From: Desulfuromonadaceae bacterium
GTDB lineage: Bacteria > Desulfobacterota > Desulfuromonadia > Desulfuromonadales > Geopsychrobacteraceae
Direction: 5' to 3'
Length of the DNA stretch: 7,113 bases
Assembly: GCA_016744555.1 (NCBI GenBank)
Contig: JADGED010000019.1
Coordinates: 12,040-19,152 of the forward strand
Every line of letters starts with the position of its first letter. Positions within the stretch are counted from its first letter, which is position 1. Under the pieces are notes generated by a model that was not told the origin of the DNA, made no database searches, and was given only the letters and a program-made list of their open reading frames with translations. A program made the translations under genes and the position numbers. Positions 1 to 6,117 of the stretch are shown one piece after another.

Positions 1-75
1 GGGTGTAGCTCAGTTGGTTAGAGTGCTTGCCTGTCACGCAAGATGTCGCGAGTTCAAGTCTCGTCACTCCCGCCA
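1..75 (+). tRNA. tRNA-Asp (anticodon GTC), first two bases outside the window
   Basis: Decodes GAU/GAC. The anticodon stem is 26-30 with 38-42, and the 7-nt loop 31-37 (CTGTCAC) holds anticodon GTC at 33-35. The T stem 48-52/60-64 closes the loop TTCAAGT. The discriminator G at 72 is followed by an encoded CCA at 73-75. The 3' acceptor strand CACTCCC (65-71) has seven bases, but only five partners (GGGTG, 1-5) lie in the window, with one G-T wobble. The gene therefore starts two bases before position 1. Discriminator G and anticodon GUC are the classical identity elements of tRNA-Asp. A terminator follows within a few bases, so this is the last gene of its transcript; the promoter and any upstream tRNAs lie outside. 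Confidence 0.97.
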
Positions 76-79
76 TATT

Positions 80-122
80 AAAAAAGGTTCCGGTATTTAT
101 TTATACCGGAACCTTTTTTTTT
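80..122. terminator. bidirectional rho-independent terminator
   Basis: The inverted repeat GGTTCCGGTAT (86-96) / ATACCGGAACC (103-113) forms a perfect 11-bp stem with a 6-nt loop. Nine T (114-122) follow on the plus strand, and six A (80-85) precede it, giving a T-tract on the minus strand. It can end the tRNA-Asp transcript rightwards and the minus-strand operon leftwards, whose last stop codon is at 153-155. The A and T tracts can also extend the stem. The placement exactly between two converging units supports a two-way role. Confidence 0.93.
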
Positions 123-152
123 GTTTCTTATGTAATGAAATTATTGGATATA

Positions 153-1547
153 TTATCCGACCTCGTTATATTCCCTAGAGCGAAATTTAACGCCGAGTTC
201 GGAGGCTATCTGTTTGCAAGCCTCGATATCAACGCCAGGGTAAGTAACTGCAGTTGCAATTACTTCTGGAATGTGGGCCGTTGCTTGTTTTAAAAAGTCT
301 TTCACCGCTTGATAGCTTTGTGTTTCACCATAGGTTGAACGGCAAAGATGGTGATAGGTGTGTGCATCATGCGCATTTAGTGAAATGGATATAGCGTCAA
401 CTAAACCTGTAAGCTTAGGCAAAACGTTTTGCTGATGAACTAAGTTTGCTTGGCCGTCACTATTGATTCTTACTTTTATACCTTGCTGCTTAAGCCATTG
501 TGATAATTCAATGATCAAGTCTAAGCGTAATAGTGGCTCGCCGTAACCACAGAATACAATTTCATCATATTTAGTTGGATCTCCGATAACACGTTTAAGC
601 TCATCAACTGAAGGTTCATGATCTAATTGTAGCTCATGCCCTTTGACGACAAAATCCTTAAACTTTGCACAAAAAATACAGCTGTTGGTGCATCGGTTAG
701 TAATGTTTAGATACAATGAATCGCGAATCTGGTAAGCAATTTTACTATCTTGGTCAACAGTACCAAAGCCAAATAAATCGTAGCAGTTACGGCTTGTAAC
801 TCTTGCTACATCATCAATGGTCAGCCCTTTTATTTCGGCCATTTTTTCAGCGGTAAAACGGACATATGCTGGTTCATTGCGTTTGCCTCGAAATTTTTGT
901 GGTGTCAAGTAGGGGCAATCGGTTTCAATAAGCATTCGGTCTATTGGAATTTGTTTGATAATCTCTCTGATAGCATTATTTTTTGGATAAGTAATAGTAC
1001 CAGTGAAGGAGAGGTAGAATCCGAGATCAAGGCATTGCTTTGCCATGTTAAGATCGCCACTAAAACAGTGTAGTACACCACCAGTTTTGGAAGCATTTTC
1101 TTCTCTGAGAATATCTATCACTTCGGTGTGGGCATCGCGATCGTGAACGACTATCGGTTTGTTTACCTCGTGCGCTAAGCGGATTTGTTTTCTAAACGCA
1201 TTCCTTTGTACGTCCCTCGGAGAACGATCGCGGTAAAAATCGAGCCCAATCTCTCCTAAGGCAACTACCTTCGGGTGACTAAGCATTGTCCGTAGTTTTT
1301 CTAAGGCTTGAGAATTTATTTCTGTTGCATCGTGTGGATGAACTCCCACAGCGGCATAGATGTTATCGTATTGTTCGGCTACCTTGATGCTATCAGCTGA
1401 ACTCTGCAGGTCGCAGCCGATAGTAAGTATATGGCTAATCCCATTTTCTGTCGCCCGTTTAACCGTTGCATCTAAGTCTTCGGCAAACTGTTTACCATCA
1501 AGGTGAGCATGGCTATCAACCAGCATCGGTAATTGGTCGCTTGACAA
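153..1547 (-). CDS. TatD family metal-dependent hydrolase fused to a radical SAM domain
   Basis: A 464-residue two-domain protein. Residues about 8-262 are a complete TatD-type TIM-barrel metal hydrolase (DNA exonuclease/deoxyribonuclease family). The expected metal ligands are all visible: H13 and H15 in DSHAHLD, E99 in GEIGLDFY, H135, H160 in LHCFSG and D210 in ETDCPYL. After a short linker, residues about 270-464 form a compact radical SAM domain with the cluster motif CTNSCIFC (C286, C290, C293) and a GEP-type SAM motif GYGEP (334-338). A plain TatD would end near residue 262. The reading frame crosses the junction without a break, so this is a true fusion; I recall a described family of TatD-associated radical SAM proteins with no known reaction. 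Last gene of the holB-ricT-metG operon. The frame opens at TTG 1559, but GGAG at 1557-1554 sits 6 nt before a second TTG at 1547, chosen here; ATG 1526 has no ribosome binding site. Confidence 0.92.
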   Translation of the reverse strand: MSSDQLPMLVDSHAHLDGKQFAEDLDATVKRATENGISHILTIGCDLQSSADSIKVAEQYDNIYAAVGVHPHDATEINSQALEKLRTMLSHPKVVALGEIGLDFYRDRSPRDVQRNAFRKQIRLAHEVNKPIVVHDRDAHTEVIDILREENASKTGGVLHCFSGDLNMAKQCLDLGFYLSFTGTITYPKNNAIREIIKQIPIDRMLIETDCPYLTPQKFRGKRNEPAYVRFTAEKMAEIKGLTIDDVARVTSRNCYDLFGFGTVDQDSKIAYQIRDSLYLNITNRCTNSCIFCAKFKDFVVKGHELQLDHEPSVDELKRVIGDPTKYDEIVFCGYGEPLLRLDLIIELSQWLKQQGIKVRINSDGQANLVHQQNVLPKLTGLVDAISISLNAHDAHTYHHLCRSTYGETQSYQAVKDFLKQATAHIPEVIATAVTYPGVDIEACKQIASELGVKFRSREYNEVG

Positions 1548-1553
1548 TTTATA

Positions 1554-1557
1554 CTCC
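1554..1557 (-). promoter_or_regulatory. ribosome binding site deciding the TTG start of the tatD-radical SAM gene
   Basis: GGAG reads on the minus strand from 1557 to 1554, followed by TATAAA and TTG at 1547. A 6-nt spacing is near ideal. The longest in-frame start (TTG 1559) overlaps this site, and the later ATG 1526 is 27 nt away, so TTG 1547 fits best. Confidence 0.6.
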
Positions 1558-1592
1558 AAATTAATCTATCGCTATAGTCAAATAATTTTAAA

Positions 1593-3122
1593 TTACTCAG
1601 TTTCGATTCTTGGGAAAAGGGGAGTTGCTTTCTCGATCTTTATTCCGGGTTTTAATCCACCCCATTGGTCTTGTTCATCAAGGGAAAGATTGTCGCCATC
1701 TTGTTGTAGAATCTGTAATATTTTACTTCCAGTTTCGGGCATGAATGGAGCGACTAAAAGGGCGATAATCCGAATTGATTCAAGGAGATTATACATAACT
1801 GAACCTAAGCGCTCACGCTGCTCAGGGTCTTTTGCCAAAGTCCAAGGAGCGGTTTCGTCAATATACTTATTGCCCGCAGAAATCAGTTCCCAAATTGTAT
1901 TTAGGGTTTTGTTGAAGGCTAATTCGTCGAGTAATTTATCAACCTTGGTGATGTTAGTGGCAAACAGGTCAATTAATGCTTGATCGGTTGAATCGGCTGC
2001 AATTGGCGTAGGTAGAATGCCGTCAAAGTATTTCCCGACCATCGCAGTGGAGCGACTGACAAGATTACCAAGGTCGTTAGCAAGGTCAGAATTGATACGG
2101 TTGACCAAAGCGCTATGAGAAAAATCACCATCAAGACCAAAAGGAACTTCACGGAGGAGGAAGTAACGAATTGCATCGACACTGTATTTATCGATAAGCA
2201 TATTCGGCTCGACAACATTCCGCAGGCTTTTACTCATTTTTTGTCCTTCAACTGTCCACCAGCCATGGGCAAAAACTTTTTCTGGTAATGGTAGTCCTGC
2301 AGCCATTAAGAAGGTTGGCCAGTAGACGGCATGAAAACGTAAAATATCTTTACCTATTATGTGCGTTGCAGGCCAATAATTTGCGAATTTTCCATCCTTA
2401 TCTTCGGGGTAGCCCAAGCCAGAAATATAGTTATGGAGGGCATCAAACCAAACGTAAATAACGTGTTTTTCATTGCCTGGGACCGGAATGCCCCAAGCAA
2501 ATGTTGTTCTGGAGATAGATAGATCACGCAAGCCTTCACTAATAAAACTGAGGATCTCGTTGCGACGTGATTTAGGCTGAATGAAATCGGGGTTATCTTT
2601 AATGTGTTGCAATAGTTGATCAGAGTATTTGCTCATCCGAAAGAAATATGACTCTTCTTTGAGCTTTGTCGTAGCGCGACCACAGTCTGGACAGTTGCCA
2701 TCGAGTAATTGGGTTTCAGTCCAGAAGGTTTCACATGGGGTACAGTACCAATCTTCGTATTCTCCCAGATAAATATCACCTTTGGCTTCTATAGATTTAA
2801 ACTGTTCTTGTACTGTGTATTTATGACGCTCTTGAGTAGTACGGATGAAATCGGTATTAGAAATATTGAGTTTTGTCCAGAGCGCTTGAAAGCGTTTAAC
2901 TACCCGGTCAGCAAGTTCTAGAGGTGTTTCGCCATTTGCTTTAGCAGCAGCTTCAACTTTTTGTCCGTGTTCATCTGTACCAGTTAAAAATTCAACATTA
3001 TAACCACGGGCACGCTTATAGCGAGATATTACATCACAAGCTAATGTAGTGTAAGCGTGACCAATGTGTGGAACATCGTTGACGTAATAAATAGGGGTCG
3101 TAACGTAATATGTTTTGCTCAT
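1593..3122 (-). CDS. metG: methionyl-tRNA synthetase (short form without C-terminal tRNA-binding domain)
   Basis: Charges tRNA-Met and initiator tRNA with methionine using ATP in the cytoplasm. The 509-residue class I synthetase shows PHIGH at 18-22 (the HIGH signature) and KMSKS at 295-299. The connective-peptide zinc knuckle has C127, C130, C144 and C147. The anticodon-binding helical region follows, with NDLGNLVSR (349-357) and DETAPW (422-427). The protein stops after TPLFPRIE, the usual end of the core enzyme. It thus lacks the roughly 100-150 residue EMAP-II-like dimerisation/tRNA-binding domain of longer bacterial MetG such as that of E. coli; short forms are common. ATG 3122 is preceded by AGGAG (3133-3129) at 6 nt. 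It lies 24 nt after ricT and 45 nt before the tatD fusion, with no terminator on either side, so it is co-transcribed. Confidence 0.97.
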   Translation of the reverse strand: MSKTYYVTTPIYYVNDVPHIGHAYTTLACDVISRYKRARGYNVEFLTGTDEHGQKVEAAAKANGETPLELADRVVKRFQALWTKLNISNTDFIRTTQERHKYTVQEQFKSIEAKGDIYLGEYEDWYCTPCETFWTETQLLDGNCPDCGRATTKLKEESYFFRMSKYSDQLLQHIKDNPDFIQPKSRRNEILSFISEGLRDLSISRTTFAWGIPVPGNEKHVIYVWFDALHNYISGLGYPEDKDGKFANYWPATHIIGKDILRFHAVYWPTFLMAAGLPLPEKVFAHGWWTVEGQKMSKSLRNVVEPNMLIDKYSVDAIRYFLLREVPFGLDGDFSHSALVNRINSDLANDLGNLVSRSTAMVGKYFDGILPTPIAADSTDQALIDLFATNITKVDKLLDELAFNKTLNTIWELISAGNKYIDETAPWTLAKDPEQRERLGSVMYNLLESIRIIALLVAPFMPETGSKILQILQQDGDNLSLDEQDQWGGLKPGIKIEKATPLFPRIETE

Positions 3123-3146
3123 TTAAAACTCCTGTAAGCTGAGTAA

Positions 3147-4214
3147 TTATTTGTTTTCAGTAGGCTTGTTAGGACGGTTTGTCCGTCGCCGTGGACGTCT
3201 GCGTCGCCGCTTGCTTTTTTCTGGGCTGCCGCCATCCTTAGTTTCAGGATTTTGTGTTTTTGCCTGTTCCTGAACTGGTTTATCTTTGTTTTCAGGTCGC
3301 TGCGATGTCTCTTTGGGTTTATTTCTGTTTTTGTCGGTTCTGGGTGGCCTATTTCTTTTGTTTTGCTGGGCCGGTTTTTTGGCCGGCTCTGTTGATCCAT
3401 TTGCAGCTTCAGAAATTTCTTTTTGCAATTCGTCGATGTGCATTTGGCAGCGCTCACCATTGCACGAAAGGGTGACTTTTTGTGCCAAAATATCCCGTGA
3501 AATTACCTCTGCACCACCAGCTTTTAGTTGAACTTTTTTACCGCATTTTGGCAGACCTTTTTTCATCTCGTTGTAGGTTTCATACTCATAGGCTAGGCAG
3601 CAAAGTAAACGTCCACATTGACCAGAAATTTTGGTCGGGTTTAAAGCCAAGCCTTGAGCTTTCGCCATTTTAACAGATACTGGCACAAAATCGCGCAGGT
3701 GACTGCTACAGCAAAGTTCTCTACCGCATATACCTAATCCACCAACTTGCTTTGCTTCGTCTCGCACTCCGATTTGACGCATTTCAATACGCGTACGAAA
3801 GTGTTGAGCCAAATCACGTACTAGTTCTCGAAAATCTACCCGTCCATCAGCAGTAAAATAGAAAATTATCTTTGACCCATCAAATAGGTATTCTGCCCGT
3901 ACAAGTTTCATGTCCATATTGCGTTGTTTAACGCGTTGTTGACAAAAAACTTGAGCTTCTTTTTCTCGTTGTACGTTACCTTCTGCCATTTGCAGGTCAG
4001 CTTCGGTTGCGGTTCGCAAAATAGCTTTAAGCTTGGGCGGAGTCTTATCAGGTGAAGTTTTGCGTGGTGCAGTAACTACTTTACCCATGGCACGGCCACG
4101 TTCGGTTTCAACGATAACTTTATCGCCAATTTTTAATTCAAAATCTAATGCGTCAAAATCAAAAATCTTTCCTGCATTATGAAAAGATATACTTACTATA
4201 TTAAGGTTATCCAT
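3147..4214 (-). CDS. ricT: PSP1-domain protein RicT (YaaT family) with a basic disordered tail
   Basis: A 355-residue homologue of B. subtilis RicT/YaaT, which with RicA and RicF forms an iron-sulfur complex that assists RNase Y in mRNA processing. The PSP1 core spans about 1-265: an N-terminal beta region starting SFHNAGKIFDFD, a middle part with MDMKLVRAEYLFDGSK (100-115), and the conserved cysteine block with GICGRELCCSSHLRDF (161-176) and SGQCGRLLCCLAYEYE (197-212), then C224. These cysteines are the likely cluster ligands. Residues about 270-355 are low-complexity, rich in K, R, P, Q, N and E, ending with KRRRRRPRRR (335-344); this looks disordered and probably binds RNA (inference). No ricA or ricF is in the window. 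The frame opens at ATG 4235 overlapping holB, but ATG 4214 has AAGGGA about 8 nt upstream and is preferred. It lies between holB and metG, as in many genomes. Confidence 0.93.
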   Translation of the reverse strand: MDNLNIVSISFHNAGKIFDFDALDFELKIGDKVIVETERGRAMGKVVTAPRKTSPDKTPPKLKAILRTATEADLQMAEGNVQREKEAQVFCQQRVKQRNMDMKLVRAEYLFDGSKIIFYFTADGRVDFRELVRDLAQHFRTRIEMRQIGVRDEAKQVGGLGICGRELCCSSHLRDFVPVSVKMAKAQGLALNPTKISGQCGRLLCCLAYEYETYNEMKKGLPKCGKKVQLKAGGAEVISRDILAQKVTLSCNGERCQMHIDELQKEISEAANGSTEPAKKPAQQNKRNRPPRTDKNRNKPKETSQRPENKDKPVQEQAKTQNPETKDGGSPEKSKRRRRRPRRRTNRPNKPTENK

Positions 4215-4222
4215 TAAGCTTT

Positions 4223-4229
4223 TCCCTTT
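4223..4229 (-). promoter_or_regulatory. ribosome binding site deciding the ricT start
   Basis: AAAGGGA reads 4229-4223 on the minus strand, 8 nt before ATG 4214. The alternative ATG at 4235 overlaps the holB stop TAA (4230-4228) and has no purine-rich site before it. The shorter protein also starts closer to the conserved PSP1 core. The site overlaps the holB stop codon, so ribosomes finishing holB could restart on ricT. Confidence 0.6.
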
Positions 4230-5196
4230 ATGCATTTACTATTCGCATTAACATAATTTCTAGTGCCAAACTTAAATTGACATTACGTTGTATGTGATAG
4301 TTAGTAGCTTCCAACGCTTTGAGTTTGGTCATAAGGCTGGTAGTTGTAGTATTTAGCTCTCTTTTAAGCAAGTTAAGTAGATCTATATTAACCAACATTG
4401 TCTCTGGTTGATGGTTTTTTAATAGTAAAATGTCACGGTAAAACGAACGAAAAATATCTAAAATGTCTATCAGAGATTCCTCTTCTGCCTTAAGTTCTGC
4501 TGCAAAGGTGAAAAGGGGGATAGTACTTCCTGTAGACAGCGCTGACAAGGATTGAATCAGTTTTGCACGTTTTTTCAAGAAAAGCTCTTGCTTGCTGCCT
4601 AAGGCCTTTGTAAAGCTACCATCTGATAAGGCTGCCAAGATGGTTGCAGCGGTTTCATCAAGGTCAAGTTTATGTCGTAAAATTGTAGCCATTTGTTCTT
4701 TTGGTAAACGTGAAAATGGCATCTGCTGACAGCGAGAAAGAATTGTTGATATTAATTTTTGTGGTTGGCTCGACAGTAAAATTAAAACTGTTCCAGATTG
4801 TGGTTCTTCCAGCGTTTTGAGTAAGGCATTGGCGGCATTGATATTAAACAAGTCGGCACCGTCAATAATGCAAATTTTATATTTTCCTTCGAGTGGTCGC
4901 AGGGATAGTTCTTTTTGCAGGGCGCGGACTTTGTCAATTTTTATTGTTGCTCCATCGGTATCAATAAAGTGGAGATCTGGATGGTTGTCATTGTTTACTT
5001 TTTGGCATGCCGAGCATTGGCCGCAACCGTCACCGGTTATGCAAAGCAACCTTTGGACAAATGCCATCGCCATCAAGCGTTTACCAACCCCTTCGGGGCC
5101 AGTAAAAAGGTAGGCATGGGAGATGCGGTTACTACTAATTGTCTGGAGCAGAATTTTTTTCTGCTGATTATGTCCAGTTATGGTGTCAAAACTCAT
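4228..5196 (-). CDS. holB: DNA polymerase III delta prime subunit (clamp loader)
   Basis: An AAA+ subunit of the clamp loader that, with DnaX and delta, opens the beta sliding clamp onto primed DNA. In its 322 residues one sees a P-loop GPEGVGKR (33-40), with R where DnaX has T. A zinc module follows with C52 and the close cluster C58, C61, C64. IIDGAD (110-115) is in the Walker B region and LLKTLEEP (125-132) is strongly family-typical. The SRC motif (154-156) carries the arginine finger. The C-terminal helical domain (about 205-320) is less conserved, as usual for delta prime. ATG 5196 is forced: TAA is in frame nine codons upstream with no other start between. There is no clear Shine-Dalgarno, only ATTACACC. 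First gene of the operon; tmk, its usual neighbour, is absent here. A DnaX-like paralogue is unlikely, given the size and the zinc-module sequence. Confidence 0.92.
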   Translation of the reverse strand: MSFDTITGHNQQKKILLQTISSNRISHAYLFTGPEGVGKRLMAMAFVQRLLCITGDGCGQCSACQKVNNDNHPDLHFIDTDGATIKIDKVRALQKELSLRPLEGKYKICIIDGADLFNINAANALLKTLEEPQSGTVLILLSSQPQKLISTILSRCQQMPFSRLPKEQMATILRHKLDLDETAATILAALSDGSFTKALGSKQELFLKKRAKLIQSLSALSTGSTIPLFTFAAELKAEEESLIDILDIFRSFYRDILLLKNHQPETMLVNIDLLNLLKRELNTTTTSLMTKLKALEATNYHIQRNVNLSLALEIMLMRIVNA

Positions 5197-5271
5197 GGTG
5201 TAATATATGCAATCTAGTGATTATTTGATGATAAAAAGTAGAATAAATTTTTCTTTGTTACAGGTGGCAGC

Positions 5272-5301
5272 ATTATAGGGAAACTGTAAGTTTATAATCA
5301 A
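5272..5301 (-). promoter_or_regulatory. putative sigma70-type promoter for the holB-ricT-metG-tatD operon
   Basis: Minus strand: -35 TTGATT (5301-5296), an 18-nt spacer, and -10 TATAAT (5277-5272), a perfect -10 hexamer. The start of transcription would fall near 5265, giving a leader of about 70 nt before holB. No better pair was seen closer to the gene. Prediction by eye only. Confidence 0.55.
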
Positions 5302-5330
5302 GGTTAAAGGGGGGATAACAGGATAAATCG

Positions 5331-5360
5331 GCAGTTTAGCTGCGCAATTGATTGAACTGC
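5331..5360. repeat. imperfect inverted repeat over the rnc -35 region
   Basis: GCAGTT (5331-5336) is mirrored by AACTGC (5355-5360) with 18 nt between. An inner GCAG/CTGC pair (5331-5334, 5340-5343) is also present. The right arm overlaps the proposed -35 element of rnc. It could be an operator or may be chance; the arms are short. Confidence 0.3.
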
Positions 5361-5380
5361 TGCGGCGATTTGGTTATACT
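5352..5380 (+). promoter_or_regulatory. putative sigma70-type promoter for rnc-era
   Basis: -35 TTGAAC (5352-5357), a spacer of exactly 17 nt, and -10 TATACT (5375-5380). Transcription would start near 5387, giving a short leader of about 24 nt that holds little beyond the AGGAG ribosome binding site (5401-5405). The leader seems too short for the RNase III-cleaved hairpin used by E. coli rnc for autoregulation. Confidence 0.65.
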
Positions 5381-5410
5381 CCGCCCAGATTGTTGCCGTA
5401 AGGAGTTAAA

Positions 5411-6109
5411 GTGGGAAATTCGTTGGATAAAATTGAAAAAACTATCGGTTACGATTTTAGTGATCAGCAGCTATTGTTACAGGCGTTAACCCATAAGTCT
5501 TTCAGCAATGAACAGACTGAATACGTGCTGCATAATGAAAGGCTAGAATTCCTTGGCGATGCGGTTTTGGAACTAGCTGTTAGTGATTTGGTCTATCGTC
5601 AATATCCTGATATTCCCGAAGGTGGTTTAACCCGAATACGGGCAGAAGTTGTCAGCGAGAAAGGCTTGTCAGAGATTGCTAGACAATTACATATTGGTGC
5701 CGCTATACGTTTAGGTAAGGGTGAGTTGAAGAGCGGTGGCCGAGAAAAATCGAGTTTACTTGCCGATGCTTTAGAAGCTTTGTTGGGGGCAATTTATTGC
5801 GATGCTGGGTTCAGCATTGTGAGTCAGGTGATAGCAGAAGTTTTCAGTGATACGATTGATAAGTCGGCACAAATTCGGTATGGAAGTGATTATAAGACTT
5901 GTCTACAGGAGCGTTTGCAAGCCATGTATGGTAAGTTGCCAGAATATATATTGGCACAAGTTTCAGGTCCCGACCATGAACGTATTTTTTCGACGGAGGT
6001 ACATTTTTCCGGGAAGTTAATTGGTAAGGGCAGTGGTAGCAGTAAAAAAAATGCCGAACAAAAAGCAGCAGCTGCTGCACTAGATCATCCCCTTTTGCGA
6101 GAGAAGTAA
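5411..6109 (+). CDS. rnc: ribonuclease III
   Basis: Cuts double-stranded RNA, chiefly the rRNA precursor stems, and also some mRNAs and sense-antisense duplexes; acts as a homodimer in the cytoplasm. The 232-residue protein has normal length. The N-terminal nuclease domain (about 5-150) carries the signature NERLEFLGDAV (42-52), with E43, E46 and D50, and a second site DALEALLGA with D119 and E122. These match E. coli E38, E41, D45, D114 and E117 at a constant offset of five, so the enzyme should be active. The dsRNA-binding domain spans about 158-228, with DYKTCLQERLQ at its start, GPDHERIF in the middle and GSGSSKKNAEQKAA at the end. The start is GTG 5411, with AGGAG 5 nt before it. era follows after 8 nt. 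Confidence 0.97.
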   Translation: MGNSLDKIEKTIGYDFSDQQLLLQALTHKSFSNEQTEYVLHNERLEFLGDAVLELAVSDLVYRQYPDIPEGGLTRIRAEVVSEKGLSEIARQLHIGAAIRLGKGELKSGGREKSSLLADALEALLGAIYCDAGFSIVSQVIAEVFSDTIDKSAQIRYGSDYKTCLQERLQAMYGKLPEYILAQVSGPDHERIFSTEVHFSGKLIGKGSGSSKKNAEQKAAAAALDHPLLREK

Positions 6110-6117
6110 TTATAAAT

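Noticed and set aside
1..152. tRNA-Asp 3' end as a phage or island attachment site
   Set aside because: No integrase, no duplicated tRNA end and no foreign genes are present; a housekeeping operon follows directly.
27..293. Plus-strand open frame across the tRNA, terminator and 3' end of the tatD fusion
   Set aside because: It runs through a tRNA gene and a terminator stem and overlaps a well-supported gene on the other strand; its protein has no recognisable motif.
1548..1592. CTAT/ATAG mini-hairpin between metG and the tatD fusion as a terminator or promoter
   Set aside because: The stem is 4 bp and has no T-tract, and TTGACT nearby has no -10 at a suitable distance. The spacer looks like a plain intra-operon gap.
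3119..3460. 113-codon minus-strand frame inside ricT as an independent gene
   Set aside because: It overlaps the low-complexity ricT tail in another frame and has biased composition with no domain. Kept only as a low-interest frameshift idea.
3254..3673. Several plus-strand frames opposite ricT with hydrophobic stretches
   Set aside because: They are antisense images of the K/R/Q-rich tail and cysteine block; no ribosome binding site or family features.
4817..5217. Two plus-strand frames opposite holB
   Set aside because: Antisense shadows of a strongly conserved clamp-loader gene, without motifs of their own.
5844..6080. Minus-strand frame opposite the RNase III dsRNA-binding domain
   Set aside because: The sense strand codes a complete, conserved domain; the antisense frame has no support.
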